Of a DNA stretch of 60,576 nt, positions 38,079-47,280 are shown in pieces. The position numbers and the translations under genes are program-made. The first letter of the stretch is position 1. The number at the start of each line of letters is the position of its first letter. The notes below the pieces were generated by a model. The model was not told the origin of the DNA. It made no database searches and saw only the letters and a list, made by a program, of their open reading frames with translations. Source of the DNA: Vulcanimicrobiota bacterium (GTDB lineage Bacteria > Vulcanimicrobiota > Xenobia > Xenobiales > Xenobiaceae); the NCBI GenBank assembly GCA_944322965.1, contig CALUQR010000010.1, forward strand, positions 1 through 60,576. The letters run 5' to 3'.

Positions 38079-39269
38079 CTACATTAAGCCTATCCCCCAG
38101 CCCCCATTCTTGCTATCCTCATAATCGGCCACAAAACGCTTGACGACGGCGTCTACTTTGGGCTCCCAGCCGGGATTTAAGGGGTTGACCGAGTCTAAGA
38201 GGCTAGCCCCCAGGATCCCCTGCTTTTCGTAAAAATCGACGCTCAGCTTCTCTAAATTCTTGACGATGCGCAGCGTAAAGGGGGTGGGGGAAGCCAAGGT
38301 AAATTCAAAAAAGTCTAAGTTCTTGGGCAGGTAAGGGGTGTGGCACTCGTTAGAGTAGCGGGTAATTAAATTTTGCAATTGGGGATAGAGGCGATCTTGC
38401 AAGTGGGGCACGGCCTCTTCGAAGCGGTCGCTAGAGTCGGCCTGGGGCAAGCTGTAACTTACGTCCGGCAGACTCTTGAGGGCCTGGGACATCTCTTCGG
38501 CGCTAGCATAACGCTCGTCGGGCCAAATGCCCAAAGAGGTGGCGATGACCTCGGCTAAGCTGTGGGGGACTTGGACTCCAAACTCTTCAAAAGGCGGGAA
38601 GTCCCAATCTCTAGGCTTGCGCCCCGTCAAGAGCTCGTGCATGGTGGCTCCCAAGGCGTAGAGGTCGCTGCGCGGCTCGGGCTGGCCTTGCTGCTGTTCG
38701 GCGGGGGCGTAACCGGGGGTCCCGATCCAGTACCCTTCGGCAGGATTAGTCACCCGGGAGATGCCGAAGTCTAAGAGCATTAAGCGCTGGTCCTTCTCCC
38801 GCAAGAGCAGGTTGGAGGGCTTAATATCGCGGTGGGTGATGGGGGGCTTGCGCGAGTGCAAGTACTTGAGAGCCTCTAAAGTCTGCAGGGCCCAACCGAC
38901 GACGGAGTTGACGGGCAAACCGGGGTTCCCCTGCTCTCCCAAGATGGTCGCCAGATCTTGGCCCTTAATATACTCCATGGCGAAGAAAAAGGACTGCTCG
39001 AAGACAAAGGAGCTATAAATTTTGGGGATGCCGGGATGGTTGAGCCCTTGCATCACCTGGACCTCGGAGAGGAAGCGATCGATAGAGAGCTGGCGCTCGG
39101 AGGTAGTGGCGGAGACGTCTAACATCTGCTTGAGCGCGCAGAGGCGATCGTTGACCATCTTATCTTGGACGATGTAGACCGCCCCCATACCTCCGGCTTT
39201 AATGGGCTGGACTACGTAAAAGCGCCCATCCAACAAGGTACCGGGTTCTAGAGTAAAACTATTGCGCAT
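38079..39269 (-). CDS. Cytoplasmic serine/threonine protein kinase
   Basis: 396 residues from ATG 39269 (a TTG one codon earlier is possible). The N-terminal ~270 residues are a Hanks-type kinase. The Gly-rich loop is KAGGMGAVYIV, and the ATP lysine is in CALKQM. The catalytic loop is THRDIKPSNLLL, the Mg loop LLDFGIS and the activation-segment end GYAPAEQ. Residues ~280-396 form an unrecognised C-terminal domain. No membrane helix, PASTA or other sensor domain is present. It lies 139 nt downstream of mlaD, in the same direction. Control of lipid transport is a guess from position only. Confidence 0.92.
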   Translation of the reverse strand: MRNSFTLEPGTLLDGRFYVVQPIKAGGMGAVYIVQDKMVNDRLCALKQMLDVSATTSERQLSIDRFLSEVQVMQGLNHPGIPKIYSSFVFEQSFFFAMEYIKGQDLATILGEQGNPGLPVNSVVGWALQTLEALKYLHSRKPPITHRDIKPSNLLLREKDQRLMLLDFGISRVTNPAEGYWIGTPGYAPAEQQQGQPEPRSDLYALGATMHELLTGRKPRDWDFPPFEEFGVQVPHSLAEVIATSLGIWPDERYASAEEMSQALKSLPDVSYSLPQADSSDRFEEAVPHLQDRLYPQLQNLITRYSNECHTPYLPKNLDFFEFTLASPTPFTLRIVKNLEKLSVDFYEKQGILGASLLDSVNPLNPGWEPKVDAVVKRFVADYEDSKNGGWGIGLM

Positions 39270-39408
39270 CAACTCTCAAAAAAGCCCCTTAACTAGAGAT
39301 TCTTCTCGGCTAGACCTTTCCTCAAGCCGACCGCTAAGGCCACGGAGACCCGCCTGATATTAACCTCTCCTATAAAGTTAGAGCAAGGCTAATTTGTTAA
39401 TTTCTGAC

Positions 39409-40884
39409 TTAGAAACGCTTACCAGCTCCCAGGACGGGGGCGCTGTGGTGTTTATCGGTCAGATCGCGCACGCCGCCGTAGATATACCAGTCGTCGGGCA
39501 AGATGATCTTCCCTAAGACGTCGACCTTAATGTCGCGCGGATCGTAGACGTCTAAAGAGGCCTCTAAACGCTTATCGAACATCCAGGCGTCGGCCCCTAA
39601 ACCTACCTTAGAGCGCACGATACCGCCCCGCAGACGCCAAGTATCCCAAGTCTTACCGGCCTGCAAGTTGAGCAAGTTCTCGTTGCCGATAGAGTCCACG
39701 CCTAAGCGGAAAGTGAGGGGACCGCCGTAGGGGAAGAGCCAGAGGTTGGCGTTAGTAGAGAGATCGCCGTTGCGCATATTCCACTCTTCGGCTAAGTCGG
39801 CTTCCAAGAGGGGCTTCTCCCCGCCCATCAGGCTGCCCGGGAAGTCCTCGGCCACCTTCTCTACCTTATTGCCCACGCGCTTCAAAGAGCCCGAAGCTTC
39901 GCGCACGTTGTGGACCGTCTCTTTAAGGTCGGCCTGCACTTGGGGATCGCCCGTCACCGAGCGAATATCTTGGGCGATACCAGCCACCTCTTCGCTCACC
40001 TTGCGAATATTATTGGCGATAGCTACCACATCTTCTTGGATCTGGGGATTTTCCGCCAGATCTTCGACCACCGCGGCCGTATTGCGCAAGCTAGAAGACA
40101 TTTGGCGCAAATTTAAGACGATCGTATTGAGGTTGCCGGCGTTATCCTCGACTAAGGTCCGGACCGTGCCCGTCGTCCCTCTAATATCCTGGCCGATAGC
40201 CGCGGCGTCGGTGCGCAATTGGGCTACGGTAGCCGAAGCGTTAGCTACTACCCCCTCCATGGTGGAGGCGATATGGCCCACCCGCTGGCGCAACTCGCCC
40301 ATCAACTCTTGGGCGTCGCCGCTGGCGTTCTTCAAGTTGGTAGAGATGTCGCGGATATTGGTGACCGTCATCTTGACGTCTTTTTTAAAGGTATCGTCGC
40401 CTATAATCTCATTTAAAGCGGCGATAGAGCCCCGCAGCTCGTCCATCACCTGACTCCCCTCCTGGGCCAATTGGTCGAGGGAGATGGGGGTGGTGCCGAT
40501 GACGATCTCCTCGGAGGTAATAGGTTTTACCCCTTCGGGCACGGGGCCGGGCTTAATATCTAACCACTTGTCCCCCAAGATATTGGAGGCGATAGTGTAG
40601 ACGAAATAATCGGAGCTATAGAGCTCTACCCCTTCGCGGGTGACCATCATGGTGACTTCCACCCGATTTTGGGGGTTGAGCTGGATATTGGAGACGTAAC
40701 CGATACGCACTCCGGAGAGGTGGACCGAGGAGCGCACTTGCAAACCTTGCACGTCGTCGAAGACCGCCCGATAGCCGATTCCGGCGTCGGGTCCCACCTT
40801 ACCGATCTGTAGGATGACTAAGCCGAATAGGATACAGGCCACGACGGTCAGCATACCCACTCGGGCGGCAGCGCTAAGCCCCAT
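39409..40884 (-). CDS. mlaD: MlaD-family (MCE) lipid transport protein with beta-rich C-terminus
   Basis: 491 residues from ATG 40884 (GGAGG 6 nt upstream). An N-terminal membrane helix (~6-26) anchors it. The MCE domain (~36-115) has YRAVFDDVQGLQVRSSVHLSGVRIGYV-type sequence, cited by its GLQ...SGVRIG core. Residues ~130-370 are a long amphipathic helical region that would form a tube or needle in the periplasm. The last ~115 residues are beta-rich and aromatic, ending in Phe, like an outer-membrane barrel segment. MCE proteins form rings that pass lipids between membranes with the MlaE permease and MlaF ATPase encoded just upstream. Confidence 0.9.
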   Translation of the reverse strand: MGLSAAARVGMLTVVACILFGLVILQIGKVGPDAGIGYRAVFDDVQGLQVRSSVHLSGVRIGYVSNIQLNPQNRVEVTMMVTREGVELYSSDYFVYTIASNILGDKWLDIKPGPVPEGVKPITSEEIVIGTTPISLDQLAQEGSQVMDELRGSIAALNEIIGDDTFKKDVKMTVTNIRDISTNLKNASGDAQELMGELRQRVGHIASTMEGVVANASATVAQLRTDAAAIGQDIRGTTGTVRTLVEDNAGNLNTIVLNLRQMSSSLRNTAAVVEDLAENPQIQEDVVAIANNIRKVSEEVAGIAQDIRSVTGDPQVQADLKETVHNVREASGSLKRVGNKVEKVAEDFPGSLMGGEKPLLEADLAEEWNMRNGDLSTNANLWLFPYGGPLTFRLGVDSIGNENLLNLQAGKTWDTWRLRGGIVRSKVGLGADAWMFDKRLEASLDVYDPRDIKVDVLGKIILPDDWYIYGGVRDLTDKHHSAPVLGAGKRF

Positions 40885-40929
40885 CACTCTCCTCCACGCT
40901 AAAAGTTAGAATCTCCATAAGAAAGCTGC

Positions 40930-41757
40930 TCATTGGACGCGAATGGGCCCCTCCACCCTCCCCTCCCTAAATTGGACGATAAAGGGGTTATCCGTAGTGC
41001 GGAACTCATCGGGGGTCCCCATCCAAATAAATTCCCCCTGGTGCAACATAGCGATCTGGTGGCCCACTAAGAGCGCCCCCCGAATATCGTGGGTCACGAC
41101 GACCGAAGTGGCCCGCAAGCGGCGCTGCAGATCGCAGATCAACTCGTTAATAACCATCGAGAGGATGGGATCGAGGCCGGTGGTGGGCTCGTCGTAGAGG
41201 ATGACGTCGGGATCGGTGGCGATGGTGCGCGCTAAACTGGCCCGCTTCTGCATACCTCCCGAGAGTTGGTTGGGGTAGAGGTGGGCCATCCCTTGCAAGT
41301 CGACGATAGCCAATTTTTCGGCTACGACGCGCTCAATCTGTTGCTCGCTCAAGTGGGGGGCGTGTTCCCGCAAACCGAAAGCCACGTTCTCTCCGATAGT
41401 CAGGGAGTCGAAGAGGGCCGGCATCTGGAAGACCATGCCGATGCGCTGGCGCAAAATATCTAACTGGGCGGCGGGCATCTCTAAGATATTCTGGCCGTCT
41501 ATATAGACCTCGCCCTGGTCGGGGCGCTGTAAACCGACTAAACAACGCAGGGTAGTGCTCTTCCCTACCCCGGAAAGACCCATTACCGCCAGAGTGTGGC
41601 CCCGGGGCACGTCGAAACTGACGTTGCGCAAGATGGCCCGCCCCCCAAAGGTCACGGAGACGTTGCGCATCGAGATAGCCGGGTCGACCATCGGCCGCCG
41701 CGGTCCCAAGATAGACTCTTCTAATGCTGGCTCAGCTACTGGCTGCTCTGGGGGCAC
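40930..41757 (-). CDS. mlaF: MlaF-type ABC transporter ATPase
   Basis: 275 residues from a GTG (GAGGAAC upstream), 9 nt after mlaE. It powers lipid transport. Walker A is GLSGVGKST, the Q-loop MVFQMPALFDSLT, the signature LSGGMQKRASLAR, Walker B VILYDEPTTGLDP and the switch His is in VVVTHDIRGA. The N-terminal ~30 residues before the ABC fold are Pro/Glu-rich. The ABC signature SGGMQKR is typical of the Mla/Mce branch. Confidence 0.95.
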   Translation of the reverse strand: MPPEQPVAEPALEESILGPRRPMVDPAISMRNVSVTFGGRAILRNVSFDVPRGHTLAVMGLSGVGKSTTLRCLVGLQRPDQGEVYIDGQNILEMPAAQLDILRQRIGMVFQMPALFDSLTIGENVAFGLREHAPHLSEQQIERVVAEKLAIVDLQGMAHLYPNQLSGGMQKRASLARTIATDPDVILYDEPTTGLDPILSMVINELICDLQRRLRATSVVVTHDIRGALLVGHQIAMLHQGEFIWMGTPDEFRTTDNPFIVQFREGRVEGPIRVQ

Positions 41758-41766
41758 GTCGTTCCT

Positions 41767-42546
41767 CTAGGTGACTGGGAAGAGCCACAGTGACAATAGA
41801 TAGTTAAAGACGAAGATGAAGATGGTGGACAAGACGACGCTGGAAGTAGTCGCCGAACCTACTCCGGCCGCTCCCCGGCCGGTATGTAAGCCTTGGTAAC
41901 AGGAGATGAGCGCCACCCCGGCGCCGAAGATGATCCCCTTCAAGAGACCGTTTAAGACGTCGCTCAAGCTCAAGAGGCGCAAGATAGAGTCCCAAAAGAT
42001 CTCATAAGGGATAGAGGCCGAGGTAAAGGCCACTACCGCCCCGCCGATGGTCCCAAAGACCATGGAGAAGAGGGTCAAGACGGGCATCATCCCCAAAAGG
42101 GCCAAGAGGCGGGGCACAACTAGGTAGCGCACCGGGGAGACGGCCATACACTTGAGAGCGGAGATCTGCTCGGTGACCTTCATAGTTCCGATCTCGGCGG
42201 CAATAGCCGAACCGGCGCGGCCGGCCACCACTACGGCGGTCAACATGGGCGCCAATTCGCGGGCCATAGCCATAGCCACGCCGCCGCCGACTACGTTAAC
42301 GACTCCGTACTGGACCGCAATATGGGCCAACTGCAAGGAGATGACCATGCCGGCCGTAGTCGTAGTTAAGACTACGATAACTAAAGAATCCACCCCTAAA
42401 AAGGCCATCTGCTGAATGACTAGCTTAAAACGCACCGAGCCGCGCAAGATCCACTTTAAGCTCTCTACCAAGAGCATAAAGACGGAGCCCAGATAATCTA
42501 GAACCCCGAGGACGTTCCGGCCGATGTACTCAAAAAATCCGATCAT
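41767..42546 (-). CDS. mlaE: MlaE-type permease
   Basis: 259 residues with about five or six membrane helices. It contains the family signatures MARELAPMLTAVVVAGRAGSAIAAEIGTM (core REL.P..TA...AGR.G.A..AE.G.M), ISALKCMAVSP and GLHTGRGAAGVGSATTSSVV. It forms the inner-membrane part of the Mla lipid transporter with MlaF and MlaD downstream. ATG 42546. Confidence 0.95.
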   Translation of the reverse strand: MIGFFEYIGRNVLGVLDYLGSVFMLLVESLKWILRGSVRFKLVIQQMAFLGVDSLVIVVLTTTTAGMVISLQLAHIAVQYGVVNVVGGGVAMAMARELAPMLTAVVVAGRAGSAIAAEIGTMKVTEQISALKCMAVSPVRYLVVPRLLALLGMMPVLTLFSMVFGTIGGAVVAFTSASIPYEIFWDSILRLLSLSDVLNGLLKGIIFGAGVALISCYQGLHTGRGAAGVGSATTSSVVLSTIFIFVFNYLLSLWLFPVT

Positions 42547-42621
42547 TGACTATCATTCAGCTAGGGAAGAAGCCCTAAAGAGACCGCTCTCCCTTTAACA
42601 TGGGGGCTAGAACTCCTCTAC

Positions 42622-43809
42622 TCATCCCTTTTTAGCCAGGGAGGGAGCCTCCTTGGGGGCCGCCTTCTCCCCTTTAGCGGCAGTCTGGCCGGGCCCGCAA
42701 TTTTGGACTAAGAAATATTGAATATCATTAACTAGATAGTCGACCACTTGGGGACTGACTACTCGCAGAGAGTAGACTAGAGCGTCGCTCACTAAGGTAA
42801 TAGAATTGCCGTAACTCCCCTTGCGGGCTACGACCCCCTCCAGATACTCCACTAAGATCGACTTGCGCACGTAAGGGAAGCCCCAAATAGACTTAGAGAT
42901 ATTGACCCGCCCGGGCGTAACTTCGATCTGGCTCTGGTAACCAAACTGGATGCCAAAGATAATCGTAAAGAGGATGGCTAAGCCCCAAAAGTAGGACCAA
43001 TCCCCGCTCTGCCAGGCCTGGCTCAAAAAGGAGAAGCGGTGGCCCGAACTCCCCCAGAGGGGCAGAATACCGCCCACACAGGCGATAATAAAGAGGGTCA
43101 AGGTCTCCGTAGGCGCCCCGGAGGCCAAGAGGCCCCAACGGTAGCGACGCCCCGTGCCGTAATCTATATCTTGGACCTCGATGGGACAGTCGGCGGGGCG
43201 CTGGGGATGGGAGCCTACTAGAGCCGGATATTTGCGGGCCCGCAGGTAGTAGGGCAGATCGACGTCCCGGTAGTCGAACTCGATATTGTGGCTAGAATCT
43301 AAGGCGCAGAGTAAGGGGCAGCGGATAGCTTTAGCCAAGAACTCGGCCATAGCCCTACTCTCTTGTAAGCGCCCGGCCCGGGAGTCTAAGAGGAACTGGC
43401 AGCGCCCATCTAAGAGGGTCACCTCCCAGACGTCTAGCCCGGCCTTATTGGTAAAGTCGCCCCCGTCCCCTAAGGCTAGGCGGATCTTAACCTCCGGCCC
43501 GTAAGTATAAGTCAGCTTTTGGCCAAAGAAGCCGTCTTGGAGGCGGATAAAGTTGCCCCGCTCCCCCTTCCAGACCTCTACTCGCTTGCGGGAAAAGCGC
43601 ATAACCCCCAACCCGCCTAAGACGATAGCTAAGCTCAAAAGCCAACCCCAGAAGAGATCGGGGCGGCCGATGCGCAAGACGAGATTACAAAAGAGGTAGT
43701 AAAAGGGCGTCCCGCCCACGATTCCGGTAAAGATCAAGAAGAGGCCCAGATCGCGATCGGCCAGACCGCGCACTACGAAGACGTCCGGTTCCGACTCCAG
43801 GCCGCTCAT
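42622..43809 (-). CDS. Unknown membrane protein with two helical hairpins
   Basis: 395 residues from ATG 43809. A longer frame reaching 44211 would overlap the divergent ychF gene and codes implausible sequence, so it is rejected. The layout repeats twice: two membrane helices (~20-65 and ~230-300) each followed by a beta-rich soluble region, similar in topology to PH-like (YdbS/YdbT-type) membrane proteins. The C-terminal tail is Lys/Ala-rich and charged. I do not recognise the family. It precedes mlaE by 75 nt in the same direction and may be co-transcribed with the lipid transporter. Confidence 0.65.
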   Translation of the reverse strand: MSGLESEPDVFVVRGLADRDLGLFLIFTGIVGGTPFYYLFCNLVLRIGRPDLFWGWLLSLAIVLGGLGVMRFSRKRVEVWKGERGNFIRLQDGFFGQKLTYTYGPEVKIRLALGDGGDFTNKAGLDVWEVTLLDGRCQFLLDSRAGRLQESRAMAEFLAKAIRCPLLCALDSSHNIEFDYRDVDLPYYLRARKYPALVGSHPQRPADCPIEVQDIDYGTGRRYRWGLLASGAPTETLTLFIIACVGGILPLWGSSGHRFSFLSQAWQSGDWSYFWGLAILFTIIFGIQFGYQSQIEVTPGRVNISKSIWGFPYVRKSILVEYLEGVVARKGSYGNSITLVSDALVYSLRVVSPQVVDYLVNDIQYFLVQNCGPGQTAAKGEKAAPKEAPSLAKKG

Positions 43810-43951
43810 TATACTCTTGTAAGTTTTCTCTGACACCAGAGCCACTCCGCACAATAAAAGGTCAACCCGCCTTTTTTGGGGCCCAAAGTGAAACTCCTCT
43901 CCCTCTCTTCTAGGGCAGGAGCCCCAAAAATTTAGCAGAAATGGGGCCGCT

Positions 43952-44986
43952 ATGCCATTATCTATCGGGATCACCGGCCTCTCCCAAGCCGGAAAATCGA
44001 CGCTTTTTAAAGCTTTAACCTGCCTCTCGGAGGCCGACGTCTCGGGACGCAAACAACCTTTAGCGCGGGCGGCGGTGCCCGACCAGCGCCTGTGGAAATT
44101 GGCGGAGATCTTCCAACCCAAAAAGACGACTCCGGCCACCGTCGACTTCTTAGATATGCCCGGAGGTACGAGCTCGGGGTTAGGGACCCAAGCTATCTCC
44201 GAAGTGCGCACCTCTACCCTCCTCTTGGCGGTAGTGCGTTGCTTTAAGCACCCCTACTTAGAGGGGGTCGACCCTCTGGCCGATCTGGAGTCCTTTGAGA
44301 CGGAGCTCCTTTTGACCGACCTCAAAGTAGTAGAGGGCAAGTTGGAGCGAGCCAAAAAGCTGGACCCTAAAGAGCGGACCCTCTTAGAGGCCTTAGCCCA
44401 CCCCTTGAGCGAGGGCAATATTAAGGCTATCCCCCACTTTAACGAAGAAGAGCGCAAGATACTCTCCAGTTTGGGCCTTCTGTGCCTCAAGCCGCGCTTA
44501 GTAGTAGCCAATATTAGCGAGGACGATCTGCCCCAAGGGGGCCAGTATTACGCCCAATTGCAAGAGGTCTGCCGGGCCCAAGAGGTTCCCTGCTTAGCCA
44601 TCTGCGCCGAAGTGGAGGCCATGTTAGCCGACCTCGACGAGAGCGAAAAGGCCGAGTTTATGGCCGATTTCGGCTTAGAGGAGAGCGCTTTGGGGCGCCT
44701 TATTAACCTCTGCTATCGCAAGTTGGGCTTACAGACCTTCTTTACGGCGGGTAGCGACGAGTGTCGGGCTTGGACGACTAAGGTAGGAGCCAAAGCTCCG
44801 GAGGCGGCGGGCGAAATCCATAGCGACTTGCAGCGCGGCTTCATCCGGGCCGAAGTTATCGACTATCCCTCCTTTATGGAGTGCGGCTCTCTGGCCGTGG
44901 CCAAAGAGAAGGGGCTCTTGCGCGTAGAGGGCAAGGATTACGTCGTCCAAGATGGGGATATTCTCAATATCCGCTTCAACGTCTAA
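43952..44986 (+). CDS. ychF: YchF/Obg-family ATPase
   Basis: 344 residues. YchF binds ATP rather than GTP and associates with ribosomes and stress control. The P-loop is GLSQAGKST (residues 9-17), followed by DMPGGTSSGLGTQ (switch II/G3 region) and a relaxed G4 motif (ANISEDD rather than NKxD), as usual in YchF. A helical coiled-coil insert occupies ~120-155, and a C-terminal TGS domain lies at ~265-344 (DYVVQDGDILNIRFNV core). It lacks part of the G1-to-switch region found in longer YchF proteins (~365). Divergent from the membrane protein at 42622. Confidence 0.9.
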   Translation: MPLSIGITGLSQAGKSTLFKALTCLSEADVSGRKQPLARAAVPDQRLWKLAEIFQPKKTTPATVDFLDMPGGTSSGLGTQAISEVRTSTLLLAVVRCFKHPYLEGVDPLADLESFETELLLTDLKVVEGKLERAKKLDPKERTLLEALAHPLSEGNIKAIPHFNEEERKILSSLGLLCLKPRLVVANISEDDLPQGGQYYAQLQEVCRAQEVPCLAICAEVEAMLADLDESEKAEFMADFGLEESALGRLINLCYRKLGLQTFFTAGSDECRAWTTKVGAKAPEAAGEIHSDLQRGFIRAEVIDYPSFMECGSLAVAKEKGLLRVEGKDYVVQDGDILNIRFNV

Positions 44987-45017
44987 ATTATCCCCAGCCG
45001 TAGCGAGGATCTAGGAA

Positions 45018-47177
45018 ATGTATATACCCAGTCAGGCCTATCCCGGCCAGAAATACCCCTTGGGCGCCACCTGGACGGGAGAGGGGGTAAATTTCTCCGT
45101 CTTTTCGGAGAATGCCGCCCTGATGGTGCTCTGCCTCTTCGATGAGAATCACAATGAGACTAGCCGCATCAATATGCGCTGGAATGAAGAGGGGGTCTGG
45201 CATTGCTTCTTGCCCCAGGCCCAACCGGGTTTGCGCTACGGCTACCGCGCCCACGGGACCTTCGATCCCCACCAAGGGCTCTACTTTAACCCCAATAAAT
45301 TGCTCTTAGACCCCTACGCCAAGAATGTGGCCGGGGAGGTCATCCTCCACGACGCTCTCTACGGTTACGAGAAGAAGACCCTCCCCCAGGGCGTAGTCCA
45401 GAATAACTTCTATAGCCGCGACATGCGCGATAGCGCCCTCTATATGCTCAAAGGGGTGGTAGTAGACGATAAGGCCTTCGACTGGGAGGGGGACCGCCAA
45501 TTGGGGATCCCTCTCGATAAGACGGTCCTTTACGAGGTCCACGTCAAGGGCTTCTCTAAGTTAAATCCCGCCCTGCCCCCCAAACTGCGCGGTACCTACG
45601 CCGGCCTCGCCCATCCGGCCTCTATCGACTACCTGCGCCAGCTGGGGATAACTTCCATAGAGCTGCTTCCCATCCACCTCTCCTTGAGCGAGGGGCGCTT
45701 AGACTCTATGGGCCTCTCCAACTACTGGGGCTACAATACTTTGGGCTTCTTCTGTCCCGACCCTCGCTTCTGCGCCACCTCCGATCCGGTGAGCGAATTT
45801 AAGAGTATGGTCAAGGCCCTCCATAAGGCCGGTTTGGAAGTTATCTTAGACGTAGTCTATAACCATACCGCCGAGCAGGGTTACGACGGCCCCCACCTCT
45901 CCTGGCGCGGCTTAGATAATCCCACCTACTACCGCTTAGATCCCCAGTACCCGCACAACTACCTCAACTTTACGGGCTGTGGCAATAGTTTAGATACCCG
46001 CACCCCTACCGCCCTGCAGATGGTGGCCGACAGCTTGCGCTACTGGGTCCAAGAGATGCACGTCGACGGCTTCCGCTTCGATTTGGCCACTACTTTAGCC
46101 CGCACCGGCTCTACTAACGGCTACCACTCCTACTCCAGCTTCTTGAGTATCTTGCACCAAGATCCCATCTTAAATAGGGTCAAGCTCATCGCCGAGCCCT
46201 GGGATTGCGGTCCCGACGGCTACCAAGTGGGTCGCTTCCCCAAAGGTTGGAGCGAGTGGAATGGCGACTGGCGCGATGTTATGCGCCGCTACTGGCGCGG
46301 CGAGGGCGGCCTCTTGGGGCGCTTGGCCTCCAAATTGAGCGGCTCGAGCGACCTCTACTGGAACCGCAGCCCCTTGGCCAGCATCAACTTTATTACCGCC
46401 CACGACGGCTTCACCCTCTGGGACTTAGTGAGTTACCAGAATAAGCGCAATCAAGCTAACGGGGAGGATAATCGGGACGGTACTAACGATAATTACGGCT
46501 GGAACTGCGGCGTGGAAGGGCCCACTTCCGATCCCCAGATCTTAAACTTGCGCCTGCGCCAAGCGCGCAATATGCTCTTAAGTACGATCCTCAGCCAAGG
46601 GGTGCCCATGCTCTTAGGGGGGGACGAGATCGCCCGCACCCAGAGGGGGAATAATAATGCCTACTGCCAAGATAATGAGCTCTCTTATTACGATTGGAAG
46701 TTGACCCCCAGCCAGCGCCAACTCTATAGCTACACCCAAACCCTCTTAGAGCTGCGCCGCCTCCACCCCGCCTTCCGCCGCCAGACCTTCTTTAGCGGCC
46801 AGATCCATCGGGGCAGCATGAAGGATGTGCTCTGGCTCTCCCCCAGCGGCCAAGAGATGCAGGGGGGCGAGTGGGACGCGGGCGACCGCGGGGCGCTGGG
46901 GATGTATATCGCCGGCGACTGCCTAGAGGATACGGACGAAGAGGGCAACTTCTTAGAGGATAGCTCCTTCCTCTTGCTCTTCAATAACGGCGCCCGCCCG
47001 GTAGAATTCGCCCTCCCCTCCTATAAGACGTGGGCGGAGTGGGAGCTCATTATAGATACCTACGCCTACCCCAAAGTTAGCCCCTTCCGAGGCTCGCGCT
47101 TTACTCTGCCCCCCCACTCCGCGGTCATCTTCCAGGAGCGCCCGCGCCAGGGGACCCAAAGCGCTAAAAAAGTCTAA
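45018..47177 (+). CDS. glgX: Glycogen debranching enzyme GlgX (GH13)
   Basis: 719 residues, ATG 45018, 31 nt after ychF. It hydrolyses alpha-1,6 branches of glycogen in the cytoplasm. An N-terminal carbohydrate-binding domain (~8-110; PLGATWTGEGVNFSVFSENA is typical, cited by core) precedes the GH13 barrel. Conserved regions are LDVVYNHTAE (I), GFRFDLATT (II, nucleophile Asp), LIAEPWDCG (III, acid Glu) and FITAHDGFTL (IV). The sequence LNFTGCGNSLD is also diagnostic of GlgX/isoamylase. It has the usual length. Two hairpins follow the stop. Confidence 0.95.
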   Translation: MYIPSQAYPGQKYPLGATWTGEGVNFSVFSENAALMVLCLFDENHNETSRINMRWNEEGVWHCFLPQAQPGLRYGYRAHGTFDPHQGLYFNPNKLLLDPYAKNVAGEVILHDALYGYEKKTLPQGVVQNNFYSRDMRDSALYMLKGVVVDDKAFDWEGDRQLGIPLDKTVLYEVHVKGFSKLNPALPPKLRGTYAGLAHPASIDYLRQLGITSIELLPIHLSLSEGRLDSMGLSNYWGYNTLGFFCPDPRFCATSDPVSEFKSMVKALHKAGLEVILDVVYNHTAEQGYDGPHLSWRGLDNPTYYRLDPQYPHNYLNFTGCGNSLDTRTPTALQMVADSLRYWVQEMHVDGFRFDLATTLARTGSTNGYHSYSSFLSILHQDPILNRVKLIAEPWDCGPDGYQVGRFPKGWSEWNGDWRDVMRRYWRGEGGLLGRLASKLSGSSDLYWNRSPLASINFITAHDGFTLWDLVSYQNKRNQANGEDNRDGTNDNYGWNCGVEGPTSDPQILNLRLRQARNMLLSTILSQGVPMLLGGDEIARTQRGNNNAYCQDNELSYYDWKLTPSQRQLYSYTQTLLELRRLHPAFRRQTFFSGQIHRGSMKDVLWLSPSGQEMQGGEWDAGDRGALGMYIAGDCLEDTDEEGNFLEDSSFLLLFNNGARPVEFALPSYKTWAEWELIIDTYAYPKVSPFRGSRFTLPPHSAVIFQERPRQGTQSAKKV

Positions 47178-47196
47178 AAGGACCCTAAAAAATCTC

Positions 47197-47226
47197 CTGG
47201 GCCCGGGCCTTTAGGCCCGGGCCCAG
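47197..47226 (-). terminator. Terminator for the M30-like peptidase gene
   Basis: A 13-nt perfect stem (CTGGGCCCGGGCC / GGCCCGGGCCCAG) around a 4-nt loop, followed on the minus strand by a T-run (plus-strand A at 47187-47192). It lies past the stop of the minus-strand gene at 47281. Confidence 0.75.
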
Positions 47227-47242
47227 TAATTTAAGAGCCCTA

Positions 47243-47264
47243 AGACCCCAGAAACCCGGGGTCT
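47243..47264 (+). terminator. Terminator for glgX
   Basis: Stem AGACCCC/GGGGTCT followed on the plus strand by TTTATTT. Together with the hairpin at 47197-47226 it separates two convergent genes. Confidence 0.75.
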
Positions 47265-47280
47265 TTTATTTAAGGTCTAA

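Noticed and set aside
43810-44211. N-terminal extension of the unknown membrane protein
   Set aside because: It lies antisense to the well-supported ychF gene and codes for sequence with no domain character; the ATG at 43809 is preferred.
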